From contig OX637395.1 in assembly GCA_951799425.1 (NCBI GenBank), positions 9,754,951 through 9,818,950 of the forward strand: a DNA stretch of 64,000 nt, given 5' to 3'. Positions 20,784 through 35,500 of the stretch are shown here, one piece after another. The notes below the pieces were generated by a model, which saw only the letters and a list, made by a program, of their open reading frames with translations, was not told the origin of the DNA and made no database searches. Origin of the DNA: Ilex aquifolium (taxonomy: Eukaryota; Streptophyta; Magnoliopsida; Aquifoliales; Aquifoliaceae). Made by a program: the position numbers and the translations under genes. Each line of letters opens with the position of its first letter. The stretch's first letter is position 1.

Positions 20784-23700
20784 ATGACGAAGGTTTACGG
20801 AACTGGAGTCTACGATTTCAAGCGACACCGAGTAGCTGAGTATCCTGTCGACGTAGTTCCTCAGCGGCAATTGCCCATCTCGGACAAGCCTCCGGAGTCC
20901 AAACCCGGTTCGAATTTGCCAAGTTCGATAACTTTAAGTGAAATTCAGAGAGACAGGTTGACGAAGATTGCGGAGGCAAATTGGGTGAAGACGGGCGGCG
21001 ATTCCGGACCGAAGAAGCCGTTTAGTCCCCAGCTGGTGAAGGAAATATATGAGACGGAGTTGGTGGTGAAAGGTGAGTTTTTGATTTTTAGATTTATGTG
21101 CGTATGATGACTGTTGTTAGCGATAGAATTTGTTTTTTGAGCGAATTTACTTGAATATTTTGGCATTGTGGAGATTTGTGTGTGTGGCTGACTATTTGAT
21201 TGTTGTCGGTAAAAGGAGGGCGGAAACCAGTGCCATTGCAGAGGGTGATGATACTGGAGGTGAGTCAGTACTTGGAGAATTACCTATGGCCCAATTTTGA
21301 TCCGGAGGCTGCAACTTTTGAGCATGTTATGTCGATGATACTCATGGTCAATGAGAAGGTACGGGTCTTACATAATGAATTTTTCTGTTTTTAATGATTT
21401 TTTTTTTGGTATGGTATTTGCTGTGACAATGTGGGAAAAGAAAAGGAAGTGGAGTATCGTAGTGATTTAGGTTTGGAAATAGATGGAAACTCACTTAGAC
21501 TGGGTGAAATAGTTGAATAGGCTCTGTTTGATTAAGCTGAAATTGAGTAGGAAAAATGAAAAGCAAAAATTGAGTCTTTTGTTTTATGCTGTTTGGGAGA
21601 GCCAAAAAAAAAAAATCAACTTAAATTAGTCAAATATTTTTATAGAATCTTACATGGAGTTTGTCGATGATAAAATTATAAGAAAATTGGCGTTTTAAAC
21701 TTTGTGTGAAGAATAAAATGTGAACTCACCTGATTATGCCAGAATGTTTAACTAGATTCACTGGGAATACTAGGTTAGTAGGTTCCTAAACATTCAAGGA
21801 AAAGGAAAATTGAGGACTTGCATATTCCATTTAGAGGGGAGAAAAAGAAGTTGGTAACTGGTCTTAATGAATGCAAGTAACGGAAGTAAGTAGGTCCTTG
21901 GCTTCTAAGAAAATGAAAAAAATAAAAACTTAAATTATGGAAATGGGAAGTTGAGTTTTTTGAGTAATATGGTAAAGCAAGTTTTTTTGTGCCACATGAA
22001 AAACTGACCTAAACCAGGCCACATCTTTTGACTGGGGCCAGATTTAGAATCACTTCAATACACTACTAAAGAAAAATGAAGCTTAGCTTTTGAATTAATC
22101 TAGCTTCTCGTTTCCTACTTTTTTATATAAACCAATTGAAGGGTAATGCTTTGCTTGGTTGTGGACTTCTGAAACAATTTGCTATCTTGCATCTGCTGTT
22201 TAATTCTTGAGAAGTCAAATATTTGCAGAGAGTTAGCTTGTTTGATGTTTCCTATTAATAAATGGAATTGTAAGGTTTTAATGTTCCCTATTTTTATGGG
22301 GTTCATAAGATTTACATAGAACCAAGAGAATAGTTTTTGACTTTACCCCTTCTCAGCAAGATGAGTGTATTATGGAGACTTACGGTGAATAAAATGAAAT
22401 AAGAAACTAATTTTCATTTATGTTTTGAAACCTGCAGTTTCGAGAGAATGTGGCTGCATGGATATGCTTTTATGACAGGAAAGATATGTTCAAGGCATTT
22501 CTCGAGAGAGTTCTTTGCCTCAAGGAGGTATGTTTCCTTCAATCTACCTGTTGGAGAATATTATGACTAGGGTATCACTGTAATGAGTATGCCTCAAAGG
22601 GGCATATTAGTCTTTTTTGTCTTACTGCGGGGAGGCAGTCACGATTGTGCTCCCTAACACACCTTCTCTTACATTTTTCTCTTTCTAACCCTAATTCTCT
22701 CTTCATTACATGGTATCAGTGCTTCAATCACCATGGGCTCGCCCTCCCCCCTCTTTCCGTTCTTGCCTTTCCTTATTCCCCCTTCTCTTTCTTCGATTAT
22801 CATTACTGTTCATGTCGTTTATGGGGATCATTGGATCCTAAATATGCTGGGGGAGTCGTCAATGGATGCTGCTTGAGCTCTCATGGCCGTGATCACTATT
22901 TGTCGCTGGTGGGAATGTAATCCATACCCTCTTTAGTCCTATAACCGATATTTGCAGTTGTTTCAATGGTTTATTCTTGCTTGTGATGATTGGGTTGCGA
23001 TTTAGTGGATTGATGATGTATTTTTCCCTATTCATATGATTAGAAGTGGTCTACAGGGTCATTGTTTGCTGTTTTTTGCCGGCGGCGAAGCGTGATGAAG
23101 TGTCCTATATATTTTCCTTAAAGGAGGGCTGTGTTTGATTACAGGAGTAGGTAGTATTAGTGTTTATTTGGATAATCAGATCCCTAATTTGGATTACTTG
23201 AATTGGGTAATTTTGACATTGATTCGGGTCGGTAAATATGATTTTGGGTAATTGGAGTCGAGTTCAAGCTATTTGGCTTAAATCAGTCAGTTCGGATCAT
23301 CAGCGACTGGTTCTGCCTTCAGGTCTGTTTAGTTTATTTCTAGTCAGGTTCAGTTCTCTATAGTCATTCTTTAGCTCGGTTCAGGCATCTATAGTTTTCA
23401 CTAGCCCGGTTCAGGCACCTGCGTTATCCTTTTGCTCTGGTTCAGCCCCTAGCAACTCTTTACTTGTACAGGAAGGGTCAATAGCTCTTTACTAGCCCTC
23501 TTCGGGCTTTTGTAGCATCCTATTCCTACCAGTTTGGTTCAGGCCCAGCAGCTCCCTACTAGTCTGGTTCAGGCTTATTCTGAGTTCTTCAGACTGATTT
23601 GGTGCTTTTCTCCTCTCATTTCAGTTTCTCTGTGTTGCTGCAATCGTATCGTTTCCATAACTGAATCACTGTTATACTTCTAAGATTTGGCCTGTATCTG

Positions 23701-26700
23701 TTGTCTCATTTTTAGTGCACCCATGACTTTTGTCAATCTGTGGGCGTAATCGGTGGAGGTCTTTTTAGAGGTTAAGTGGATTCGTAATTGGTGGAGATTG
23801 TTTGAATCCAAATGTGGTACACCTAAGTACAAGTGGTCCAGTTGTACTAATAACTCGGTGTAGTCCGAAGTCAATCCTCAGGGAATGGGTAAATTGAACA
23901 AAGTGTAACAAAGAACAAGATTTTTAAAGAAGTAGGATTAATTGGAAAGCAATTCGCAAAAGTAAATTTAAAATTAATAATAATTTGAAAAACGACTTCC
24001 TAGTTTTGAGATCCAGATCTGCCAATATTTATCGAAAAGTTACATTTATGCAATATTAATCCTCTTAGTTGATTTCCAACGTCAGTATAGTCAACTGGAA
24101 AATATTTTGATGAACAAACAATTAATTTGATTGGCTTGAAAATAAACTTTGAAGAACTAATTAAAATACTTGTAGGGAATTCTAAACCAAGAATATCAAA
24201 CTTGTTGATTAATAATCAAACAATTATAAAAAGTATTAAATTTTACTCGGAACATTCAATCAATCGAATAAATAAAAGGTTTAACATTGAGATCAAAATA
24301 AAAACGGCATAAATATAACGATCCAAATAAATAATAACAAATCTTTCAACCCTAACTAGAAAGTACAAAAAGACCATTCACAATTCATGGCTAGATCTCC
24401 AAGAATTGTGATGAAGAAGAAAATAAGAAAATAGGTCAAAAGGCAGCTAGGTTGGAAAAAGAACGGATCCCCTTATCAATCGTAAAGATGTATTTATAGT
24501 GGAGTAACGCTGGTACAAGCGAAGAATCCACATAGCGAAGGATCGATCCACATAGCAAAGGATCGATCCCCAATAAGTTTCTGTTCACATCTCTCTAAGT
24601 CAACAGGGATTGATCCCTTTTTAATAAAGGATCGATTCATATAAAGGATCCAAAATTGGTGTGCCGTCATTCTTGACTTGAATGGCTTGAACTTGGATTT
24701 GCTTGGCTTGATGGCTCTTTATTTGGCTTGATTTTTGTGGCTTGGATCATGAATTACTTTGGCTTGGCTTGGCCTTTACTTGGCAGCACACCAAGTGGAA
24801 TGATTCAATTTAGAGGGACAATCCCTTTTTAAGCCAATCAATGTGGATCAATCCACTCAAATTCTGTGTCCCTTTTTAATGCTTCGGATCGACCCACTTT
24901 AACAACGAATCGATCCCCATTAATTTTCTGTCAACGGATCAATCTAAAGATCGATTTCTTGCAATGCACATTCACACTCCATAATTTATGCTATTTATCT
25001 GCAAACAAATATCCAAACGAGCATAAAATACGAAATGATGTTATAATTAGCATTATTAACAAGGAATCGGTACCAATTATCATTAATAACATCAAATTAT
25101 TACACTTTTCCCGACTAATCAGAGGTCATTTGGTGGAAGATTGGGCTAAGGAGACTAATTCTAACATTTCGTTTATGGGAATAAGAAGATGCTCAAATCA
25201 TGTCGCTATTGTTGAGTAGCATTGAGCCCAATATTAGTTACATCTTTGCTTTTTTTGGATACTTCCAAGGAAATATGTGAACGGTTGTTGCACATGTACT
25301 CTGGGACTTGTAATGTCACACGTATTTATGAGGTGTGTAAGCAATACTTTGGTGTAGAATTGGGTACTTTAAGCCTTGGCGAGTATTTCTCAAAGGTTAT
25401 GGGGGTGTGTCAAACAAAAAAAAGCTGGAAAAATGTGAAAGTACTTGAGTCCTTGGCAAAGCATTGGCTTTGTTTCTCTTTCCTCTTTTCCTCCCACTCT
25501 TCTCTCTCCTTATGGATTCAAATTTTAAGGTCCCTAAGGGATTTAGGGTTTCTTCCCTCTTTCTCTCTCTACTGTCCTTGTAGTTTCAAGGCTCCTAGTG
25601 TCTAGAGGATTTCCCTCTTTTCTTGCTTATCTCTCACCTCTCAACTGCTTATCAAATGCGTCCAGAAAACACCTTATATGAATGAATCAAAGTTGCATTT
25701 TCTATTTAGTTATGAATGTTGAGCATTTAGGAATTTTGCGAAGTTCCGGGTTTCATGAGTATGTGTTACCGTATAATTCTCCTCGAACTGCCACAAACTT
25801 TTTATTTGAGATCAGATCAGTTGTGTGGCAAAGTATCAAGAACCTTAAATTGCGAAGAAGTTTTATGGAATTTTATATGGTGTAGAAGCAGCTAGGGACA
25901 TTGTCTATTTTCCTGGGGAGATTCTCATTCAGTCTTCTGTTATTTCAGCAGCATTGGAAGCTTACTTGACTATTGATACCCAAACCGGAGGGGAAAATCC
26001 CCACTAAACATTTTCACATGTAGGTTGGAAGAATCAGTCATTTTTTGTTTTGACATCGCGACTAAATTGCAAGGCTGAGAGCATCTTTTTGTTTGCCATT
26101 TGTTGCATTGCTTGGGTCAAGCCTAGATTGATAGAGGCCTCGATGAGTTATTGAAAATGGAGCAGGACAGGGAACAGCATGAGATAAAGATGGGATGTTG
26201 CTTCCCTGTGCCTCAGGTGGACATTGTGGAAAGAGAGAAACAGGGTGTCTTTTGAACGGGTGGGAATAGGATACTGCACAAGTTTAAGTTGAGTCTTCTT
26301 TCTGTTTGGCTTAATGAGGTTTTTCTGGGGCCTTTTGGTTCCTCTTGTGTGAGCCTTGTTGATATCTCTAAGGCTTCTTGTTGTGTGTGTGTGTGTATAT
26401 GATTACTGACCTCTTTTTTTGTTGCTTTTAGTGATATTTCTACTTACGAGTGGGATTTTCCAGTTTAAATAGGAGCTTTCCATGCCTTATGTATTGCTAT
26501 TTTTGTCATTACCATGCAACCTATAGATACCTTCGAGATGCTTTGATCTGTTTAGCACCACTATAAATTGTTTAAGAAGTTATAACTATAATTTTGTCTA
26601 TAGTTTTGATTTGTTTTGATGGGTACTTGAGCTGCTTCTGGAGTTTAAAGACACTTGATGGTGGTGGGATTTGAAAAGCTTCCTTTTAAGAGCTACTTAA

Positions 26701-29454
26701 TATTTCGTAAATTCTGTTTTTCATTAATAACCGTGATGTTCTGCCTTTTTTCTCCGGTTGCATCTTTGGTGTTGGTGCTGTCCTATGTTGATGTCTTTCA
26801 GATCTTTGGTGTATGTGGCAGGGCTCGATATTATCATTGCTTAAAGATTGATGATAACTTTTAGCTGTACAATTCCTTAGTAAATTCTCTGATATACAAA
26901 TTCAATTATTCTCTGAGGGTTTGTGCAGCTGTTGATCTCCTGATATTTTCGACATGTATACACGAAGAGACCCACATTCTTGATTTTAAATCTTATCTTG
27001 TATGCGAATAATTCAGTAATTCACTGAACATGTTTTATTGAATATTTTATGTCTTAAATGTGACTGCAGGGGAGAAGCGTAAGTGTTGCGGAGAAGACTA
27101 ATTACCTACTATTTATGATTAATGCCTTTCAGGTATGGCATTGCTAGTAGAGTCATTTATCTCTTCGATCTCTGCTTTCTTTTAGCAATTCTTTGCTTAC
27201 TTTCTTATCATCTTTGCTGTAGATAGAAATATCAGCACCAAACTAGTGCTGATATTTTTTTATTCGTCCCTATATTTTCTAATAAGGGATGTTGGCTTAT
27301 GATATAGTATGTGTGGTGAGAAATTCGACATTTCATTTGAACATGATCAATGCTATTCAATTAGGGAATCTTAGAAGATTTTATTTTATTTTATTTTGTT
27401 TCGTAATTTAATTCGGAATCTTCTGTATTTTAATTTTCTTGTTTAATTAGGATTCACGGTTATTTTGTTTCCTAGTTTAATTAGGACTCTTCTATTACAA
27501 GTAGCCAAGTATTAACCTCTTGGAGGGGCTTTTCATGATTTTTAATAATATTGAAGAGATGGTTTTCTTTCGTTTCTCAATTACGTTGGTATTCTCAAGA
27601 ATTAATAAAGTTATTGAAGAACTTTAACTGGGGATTATCAAGGATAATCTACGGGTGTAAGGCTTTCTATGTTATTCCGGTTCAATCACGCTCCCTATAT
27701 TAGTTGGTATCAAAACTTGCGATCTCTCCTGCACCATGTTGCTCAAAAGAAAAGTTTGTGGGCAAAACACATCTTTTGACAATGTGCTTGTACATGGTGA
27801 TGTAACCCGACTAGAGCAAGCGGTTAACACATTGATTATTCAGGCCCATAAAATGATGGATGACTATCAACTTGTCAACCGTATCCTATCCCGATTTGTG
27901 AATGCAAAGTTATCAGAAGTCAAACAAGTTTCCTCAATTGCTTCCACATCTTGGGCAAAATCGATAGTTTCCAATGACTTGTCAGAAATCAGCGATACAC
28001 ATGGCTGAAAGACCAAGAGAGATAATGACAACCATAAAGTTGTTGCTCCAATGATCCTTGAAAAGATCTAAAAAGGAAAGTAATGTACTTGACATGAACT
28101 TGGAAGTGTTATTTTTTCTAGTGCTTCATCTATTATGCAATCACACGATTGAGAATTACGCTCAATATTCATCCCAACTCAATTTGAAAAGTCAACTTTA
28201 ATTCATCTACATGGGTTAAATGAAACTTAAGGGGGACCGAATTATCCTGTTCTCTTCTCTTTCTCTCTCTCATCTTTTTCGTCTCTTATTTTTTCACAAA
28301 TTTGATTTTTTGTTTCTGAAAAATTTGTTTTGTCAAACCAGAGGCTTTGACGACAATACCTCAAGAAGAACAAGACTCTTCTCTAACAAGACAACTATTT
28401 AAATAATAAACTAACTCTAATAAAGCAATATCCTATTTGGACTAAGATTAATTAACAACTAATAATAAACTAACTAATAATTGAGAGCTTGAGCTAATTC
28501 TCAATAGTACTCTAAACATATGAACACCTGTTCAGAGGATATGAAATTACAACATTTTTAAAAATTACATGTAAGAAAATTTATTTGGAATTGGTCAAAA
28601 TGCTAATTTATAAATCAAACATAGTGTTGGATCGGATAGGTTAGGGACAAAACAGTTAATGACACCATATTCTATCACCCTTCTCCATGGTTCCCACAGA
28701 AGTGCTTATTGGTTATCCAAACACTAAAAATGATAAGATATAGTCATTAAATCCTAATCAGTCCAATGATAGGTGGGTTTTGGGTTGAATAGAAAAGGAT
28801 ATTTTTATAGATCTCTAATTCAATCTAACCCTGTCATCCTAACCCACCCATAACGTAATTATAACGCACAAAGTCCCATTTCTTTATGGAAAATTTGTCG
28901 TATTGGAAAACTTACTGTTAAAACTTTTGGATTTCCAATTTTTGTATTCCTGAATGAAATGGTATCATATTTTGGAACCCTTATTCCAATATGCAATTGT
29001 CTAGTGTATCATTGGTTTTCTGGTAATTATGAATCATGGCTTAAGGTCGTGGTATTGACCATTAACTCAGAGAACTCTGAGACACATCAATCGCGGCGCG
29101 GTATCGGGTGATACGATTTAGAAAAAAATGTTGAACATGACTAGAAATTCAGGACATATCACGGCGTCATGGAACCGTACTGGTCAATTCAGTGACGATA
29201 TTTCGGCGACTTGGGATTGACTCGGATACAACTCGGATGACTCGGCCGAGCTATGCGAGTCTCGGGGTTTATACGCGTGTAACGGTATCGTCTCTGACGG
29301 TGCCGAGACGGATACGACTCGTATCGGTATCGGCCGATACTTTGAATCATGCTATGAATCTAGAAAGCACGGATATGAGATACGGGTACGATACAATATA
29401 GATATAACGATACGGCAAAAACTCAAAAAATATGATACAAGTACGGTCGAGATA

Positions 29455-29509
<55 letters not shown>

Positions 29510-32500
29510 CATTTTTACTATTATGTAATGACTTGATAGGTATAATTTTTAATGATTCTTTAACAATAATAAACAACATTAATAATTTTTTATTTTCAAA
29601 AAGTTACCTATCGCCACATTATGGTGTATCTACAAAGTGAACATGACTAATTAAAGGAATAAGTACTAACATTTAACTATATTGTTTGCTTAGAAGTATT
29701 TGTTCTTAAGATTATAGAGTAATCAATTTATTTAAACTCTTTGGATATGTGATAATGAATAATACTTGGAAAACACCTATTTGTCTTCCAAGTCATATGA
29801 ATTTTTGTTGATGTATTACATTGCCTGTGAAATTAAAAGGAAGGGATAAAGATGAAAACTAAAAATTACACATATTTTTCTGCATATAGAATTATCCGTG
29901 ACGTATCTATATGTTTTATTTATTATTGGATATGTTTGGTGTGTATCCGATACTTATTCTCGAGTCTTCGACGAGTATCGTATCCGATATGGATATTGCT
30001 TCATTGTTAATGAACCGACCAGTCTTGTCTCCCGATAATGAGGCTTGCCCAACAGACTCTAAGCCTTGCTAAAATTTCCAGGCTGAATGTATTGTGGCTA
30101 GCTAGCTCAGGCTTTTTCCCCTTTTTCCATACTTCTCAAATCCAATTTATCATCTGTATGGAGCGTGTTTTGTTTTATGATCGCTATGACATACAATATT
30201 CCTCTCAATTGTGGTGGATGTGTTGATTTATTGGAATTTGGAAGACAGTTTTAAACATGTGGAAACATTTGTTTTCGAGTCCTTACAATTTTCTTTCATT
30301 GTTTGCACTTTGCATATTAATTCTCACTGCATGCTTTTTTTATATCTTCAATAACGTATTTGTCCTGGCATCGAGAGTAACATGAGATCTGGTTGTGTGG
30401 CTTTGTTTCATGTTGAAGAGCTTGGAAGATGAGATAGTGAGTAAAAAAATTTTGAAACTTGCAAGTCTGCAGTGCTGGCATAGTCTATCATATGGTCGTT
30501 TTCAGGTAACTTCATTGCCATATTTTGGTTATGTTTTGGAAAAAGACCCCTCTCCCCCCTTCTCTTTCTGTTTCCCTGCATTTGTAATTTGGTATATTAT
30601 TTGCTTCCCTTTTAAGTGTAGATGGAGCTTTGTCTTAATCCAGATCTGATTAAGAAATGGAAAAGGAGAACAAAAAGAGCAAAAAAAGAGGAACCTTTGG
30701 ATCCCTCCACCACCCTGGAAGTGAACTTCTTGCGAAATCTGATTGAAGAGTTTCTGGAGGTTTCATTTTAATGAATTAAATACTCTGTCGTTTGTTCTAT
30801 AATCTTGGGTGGTCAAGACATGAAAAGCCTCTCTTTACTGGTGCCAGGTACTTGATTCCGAGGTTTTCCGTCAAAAACAGCATCAGGATGATGATGAACT
30901 TGTTTATGAAAATAATTCTGAACTACTCGATGATGCCTCTGTCCTGTATTGTGAGAGGTTTATGGAATTTCTAATTGATCTCCTGAGTCAGCTACCAACA
31001 AGGAGGTATCATTGTACCCTGCTTTGTTTTCCCATTTAGCTTATTGTATTATGCACTCGTCATTCTTTTTTAGTTGTTATTTTATTTTTCTCATCAGTAT
31101 GATGTACTTGGGATTTTTACTATTATTTTATTTTATCATTGTTTTTACATTTGTGTTCTAGACCATCGATAAATGCACAAGGTTCTGATAAAGTATATGA
31201 TTTACTAGGGGTAACCCGTGCCTGAAGGCACGGTGCAATGTGAATGGTTTTGAGAGGAATGTTGGTAGCCGTTGGATAAGTGTATTTGAGACCGAATGGG
31301 CTTATTGAAGCCTGCCCTATTTTATATTATAGATTTATATCGGAAAATTAATTATTATTGGTGATAGTTTCAAGTTTTATTCCATGGTAATTTTTGGTGG
31401 GAAAAAATAAATGCTTGTGAGAGATATTTGAACAGTTTGATGTTTGTTAGTGAGTTGAACACTATAACATCTTGAAAACTTTGGACACATAAAATTGGGA
31501 ACATAAAACGATATGTTCGATGATGCTGGTTCATACAACAACCCACATGGTACATGGTAAGAGGATGATGTGGAGAGGATAGAAAAATTGTGGTATGCAT
31601 TGCAATGTGTGGTGACACTGAATTTAAATTCAAAGACCCAAAGTTTGAACTCAATTTAAAAAGTTGTTGAGGTGAGTGGACTCGACAACTCTCCTGAATT
31701 CAAGACTCAGTAATGTGTATACATCATAACATAACATGTTTATTTTAACTTACTGATTCAATCTCATAATATTTGAACTTTCAATCATAAAATTTAACAA
31801 ATACATGATTTATTAGATTTGTGTCGCATTTACTTATCTAGGATTTGGGTGACATAACAAGAATCTATTTTTGGGAGAAAGCCATAGAAGCTAATGAAGA
31901 ACTGTGTTTCCCTTTTCTGCATCAAACAATGGTTAGATTAAAAGAGAAGATGTTGTTTCAAGTCTTGGAAGCTGTGAATTCCTTCCCTTTATGCTGTGCT
32001 TTTGTGTTGTAAGGTATATGGGTTGCCTCAAACTATGAGGCATGCAACTTATGGTGTGCTTAGAGGCATTAGCATCTGCATGTAAGTTGAAGTTGATCTT
32101 ATGACCATTCTTAACATCTAGTTTACCACCGGTTCTTAGGGCTCAAGTATTGGTTGGCACATGGATTGCATGTTTTACTTATCCCCGAAAAAATTGATTA
32201 CCTCCCGTTACTGGAAACTTAGTTTAAGCATTTTTGCATAAATTGCTAATAGACGATTTTTACCTCCTCTGCATGTCATTTTACACTTACGTAATGTACA
32301 CTACTAAACAAGCATGACTCATGCTGTCATGCATCTCATGACCCAACTAGATTTCTTGATACACAGCTTTAAAGTATAGTTTCTTTGCGAGGAACTAATG
32401 GATTTCAAGGTGCTTTTGACTTGAACTTTAGTTAATACCATGGGTGCTGAAAAATAGGCCAGAGTTTATGCAAACTTAAGCACCATCATATATCTGAACT

Positions 32501-35500
32501 CTAGAATTTTTATGTTACACTATGGTGGCTATGCTTGTATATGGTGATACTAGCGTAGACATGTGCAAAACACATTTTTTTTTTATCGTGGTTAGTATGT
32601 TTAGTTTGGTTAAAAGGTAAATATGATTAAAATATTCAAATTAAATGTAAATTGGTAGAGTTACTATGATTAAAGAGTTCACAAAAAGTCCTAAGATAGG
32701 CTGTTGTATCTAAATGATTTGGGTTGTTGTTAGACTTTTATAAGTCAAAGCAGGACGTTTGTTTTATTATGTAGATGTTTAGCTGAGTTGATTTTGTGCC
32801 TCTATCTTTTTTGATTTTTAGTCTCTTGTGGAAAATTTTAAAGATAGAAATGATGTCGTTGAAAACAATGAAACATCCATAACAAAAGAGATAATGAGAA
32901 AAGAAACAAGCGAAAATAAAGTAAATACACAAGTGAGACCTTTATATATTAGGGCAATACAAAATAAAGTAAATGATTGAACTATCCCTAATACTAATAT
33001 GCTAAAATATTCTTACACCCTCTCTTAAACTGTTGATGTGATAGCCGAGAACATCAAGACTTTGCTAAGAAGAAAACGAAAGTGCGTTACGGTGTGAGAT
33101 TTTGTAAAGAAATTCGAGAATTACATAGTAGAAGGAAGAAAGGGGAGAGAGATAGTGTCCAACTGACGGTGATGGCGCACAAAGTGGCAATCAATCTCAA
33201 TATACTTTTTACGTTCATGGAAGATCGAGTTGTGAGTAATCTGAATAGCACTAGTGTTATCACAATGCATAAGGGTAGGAGCAAATATAGAGATGTCAAG
33301 ATCAGCAAGCAGTCATCGTCGGATATTCAGATTAAACCCTTAACGACCCACGATCTGGGTACATCGATCCCAAACGAGGTGAGTTCACGATCCGGATCAC
33401 CAAAATGGACGACCCCAAATTGTAATACTAACCCTAACTCAATTCGCTTCAGAACATGTAGCACAAATATAAAATACATATTAATTGACTACATGTATAT
33501 AGGTTCATAATTATATATTGTTTTAGATAATAAAAAATAAGTATAATTCTAAAATAAATGGTAACTAACTTAGTGTTTATGAATGTTATATAATATATAA
33601 TGTTGTATGGTAGTGAAAACAATCTACATAAGAGTTCCAAAACGAATTGCGATCTAAAATATCTTACCAACTAAACCTACCCCCATCGTACCGCGTACCT
33701 AAGAATTTTCGTACCATGTACCCGTACCCATACTACGTACCAAAGCGACCCACGATCTATGTAACATTGATCTCAACTATGGTAGATGCTATAGCATGGT
33801 ACTCAGCTTCAGCTGAAGAACGTGTACAAAAGAATCATTGGGAAAAACACAAAACCCAGTGGTGGAGTTGTGCTTTATAGAGTCACTAGTTTAGTCAGCA
33901 TCTGAGTAGGCCATGAGTTTCATAGAAGAGGAGGAAGGAAACAATAAACTTTGATACATAGTACCTTCAGTATGCTTAAGGATATGGAGAACAATAGACA
34001 GCCAAGTGAAGGTAGGCGAGGTGACAAAATGACTAACAACATGAACAAAATAACAGATAACTAGGCAAGTAATTGTAAAATATATCAAGACTCCCAACAT
34101 TAGTGCGGTAGAGAGTAGGATCAAGCAAAAAGAATATCATCCGTGGAAGAATAATGAACATTGAGCTCTAAGGGTCTCTCAACTATCCGATGATATGATG
34201 AACGAGTTCGTTGAATAACATCTGATGTATACTTGGACTGAGAGAGTAAATAGCCTTTGAGAGAAGAAGTAACCTCAATCCTCAAGAAATACCGAAACTG
34301 ACCTAAATCTTTTATCTCAAAATAATCTTGCAGTTGTTTTCTCAATAATTCTATTCCAACATTATCATCACATGTAATAATCATATCATTAATGTAAAGT
34401 AAGAACAATAGAACTATAGGAAGTGGAAAGTAAGAGAACAATAAAACCAGAGGAAGTGGACTGTAGAAAGAGAGCATAATCATGATTACTAGCATGAAAA
34501 CCTATGTCACAGATGACTGATGAAAACATGGTAAACCATGCCTTAAGAGTTTGTTTAAGGTCATATAAAGCCTTGTGACGTCTGCATACTTGACCAAGGC
34601 TATGAGACATTCCAAGAGGAGTCATAAAAACCTCTTTTGATAACTCTTTATGGCGAAAATTATTTTTTACATCCATTTTAGACAAGCTTTATTGACAAAT
34701 GACGATTACTGCAATCATAGTATGTACGATGGTTATCTTGGCAACAAAGGCAAAAGTCTCGTCATAGTCTAGGCCATACTCCTAAGCAAAACCCTTGGTT
34801 ACTAATTGAGCCTTGTACTTTTTCACATAATTGTCAGATTTAGTTTTGATCTTATAAACCCACTCACGGCCTAGGAAGCACGGACACTTCATTTTGGGCA
34901 GAGTGTCGGTGTCAAACACATCTAGGACACGGACACGCTAAAATGAGTTTTCGATTTTTTTATTGTTAAATTTTTTTTAAGACACGTTTTGGACACGCTA
35001 AGGACACGTTAGGGACACATCGGGGACACGTGAACAACTCACTAGGGATACGTTTTGAGATTTATTTTTAATTTTTTGATTCAAATTATTTTATAATTAA
35101 GAGTTATTTTCGTAATTTTAACGGGAAGTGAGTCAATCATAATATAAAAGAAGTTATAATCATTACATTGAACATAGAACATGAATGTAACATATTTTGG
35201 ATACGAATACGAACTTATATACAGATGGAATATATTTTTAATATGAAAGTAATGTGAGAAAAAATGGAGTTTTAAAATTGGGGCTCTTGAAAATTAATGA
35301 AAATTAGTGTTACGAAATAGAATATTTTTGAAAATAAAAGTTGTAGTCATTAATTATTGGATCATAGATGTTAATGTTGAATGCGTATTGGTATATCCTA
35401 TATCGTACTTTTTATGCAGTGATATCATGATGTGAATTTTTAGAATTAGAGAATGATGAATTAAAAGATTCTTATGAAATATGATAATATTTATTTTATC

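Noticed and set aside
29352-29579. Open frame with a long Tyr-Ile repeat on the - strand
   Set aside because: Produced by the TA microsatellite; no coding features.
33087-33308. Small hydrophobic open frame as a membrane peptide
   Set aside because: Out-of-frame reading of copia 2 RNase H sequence.
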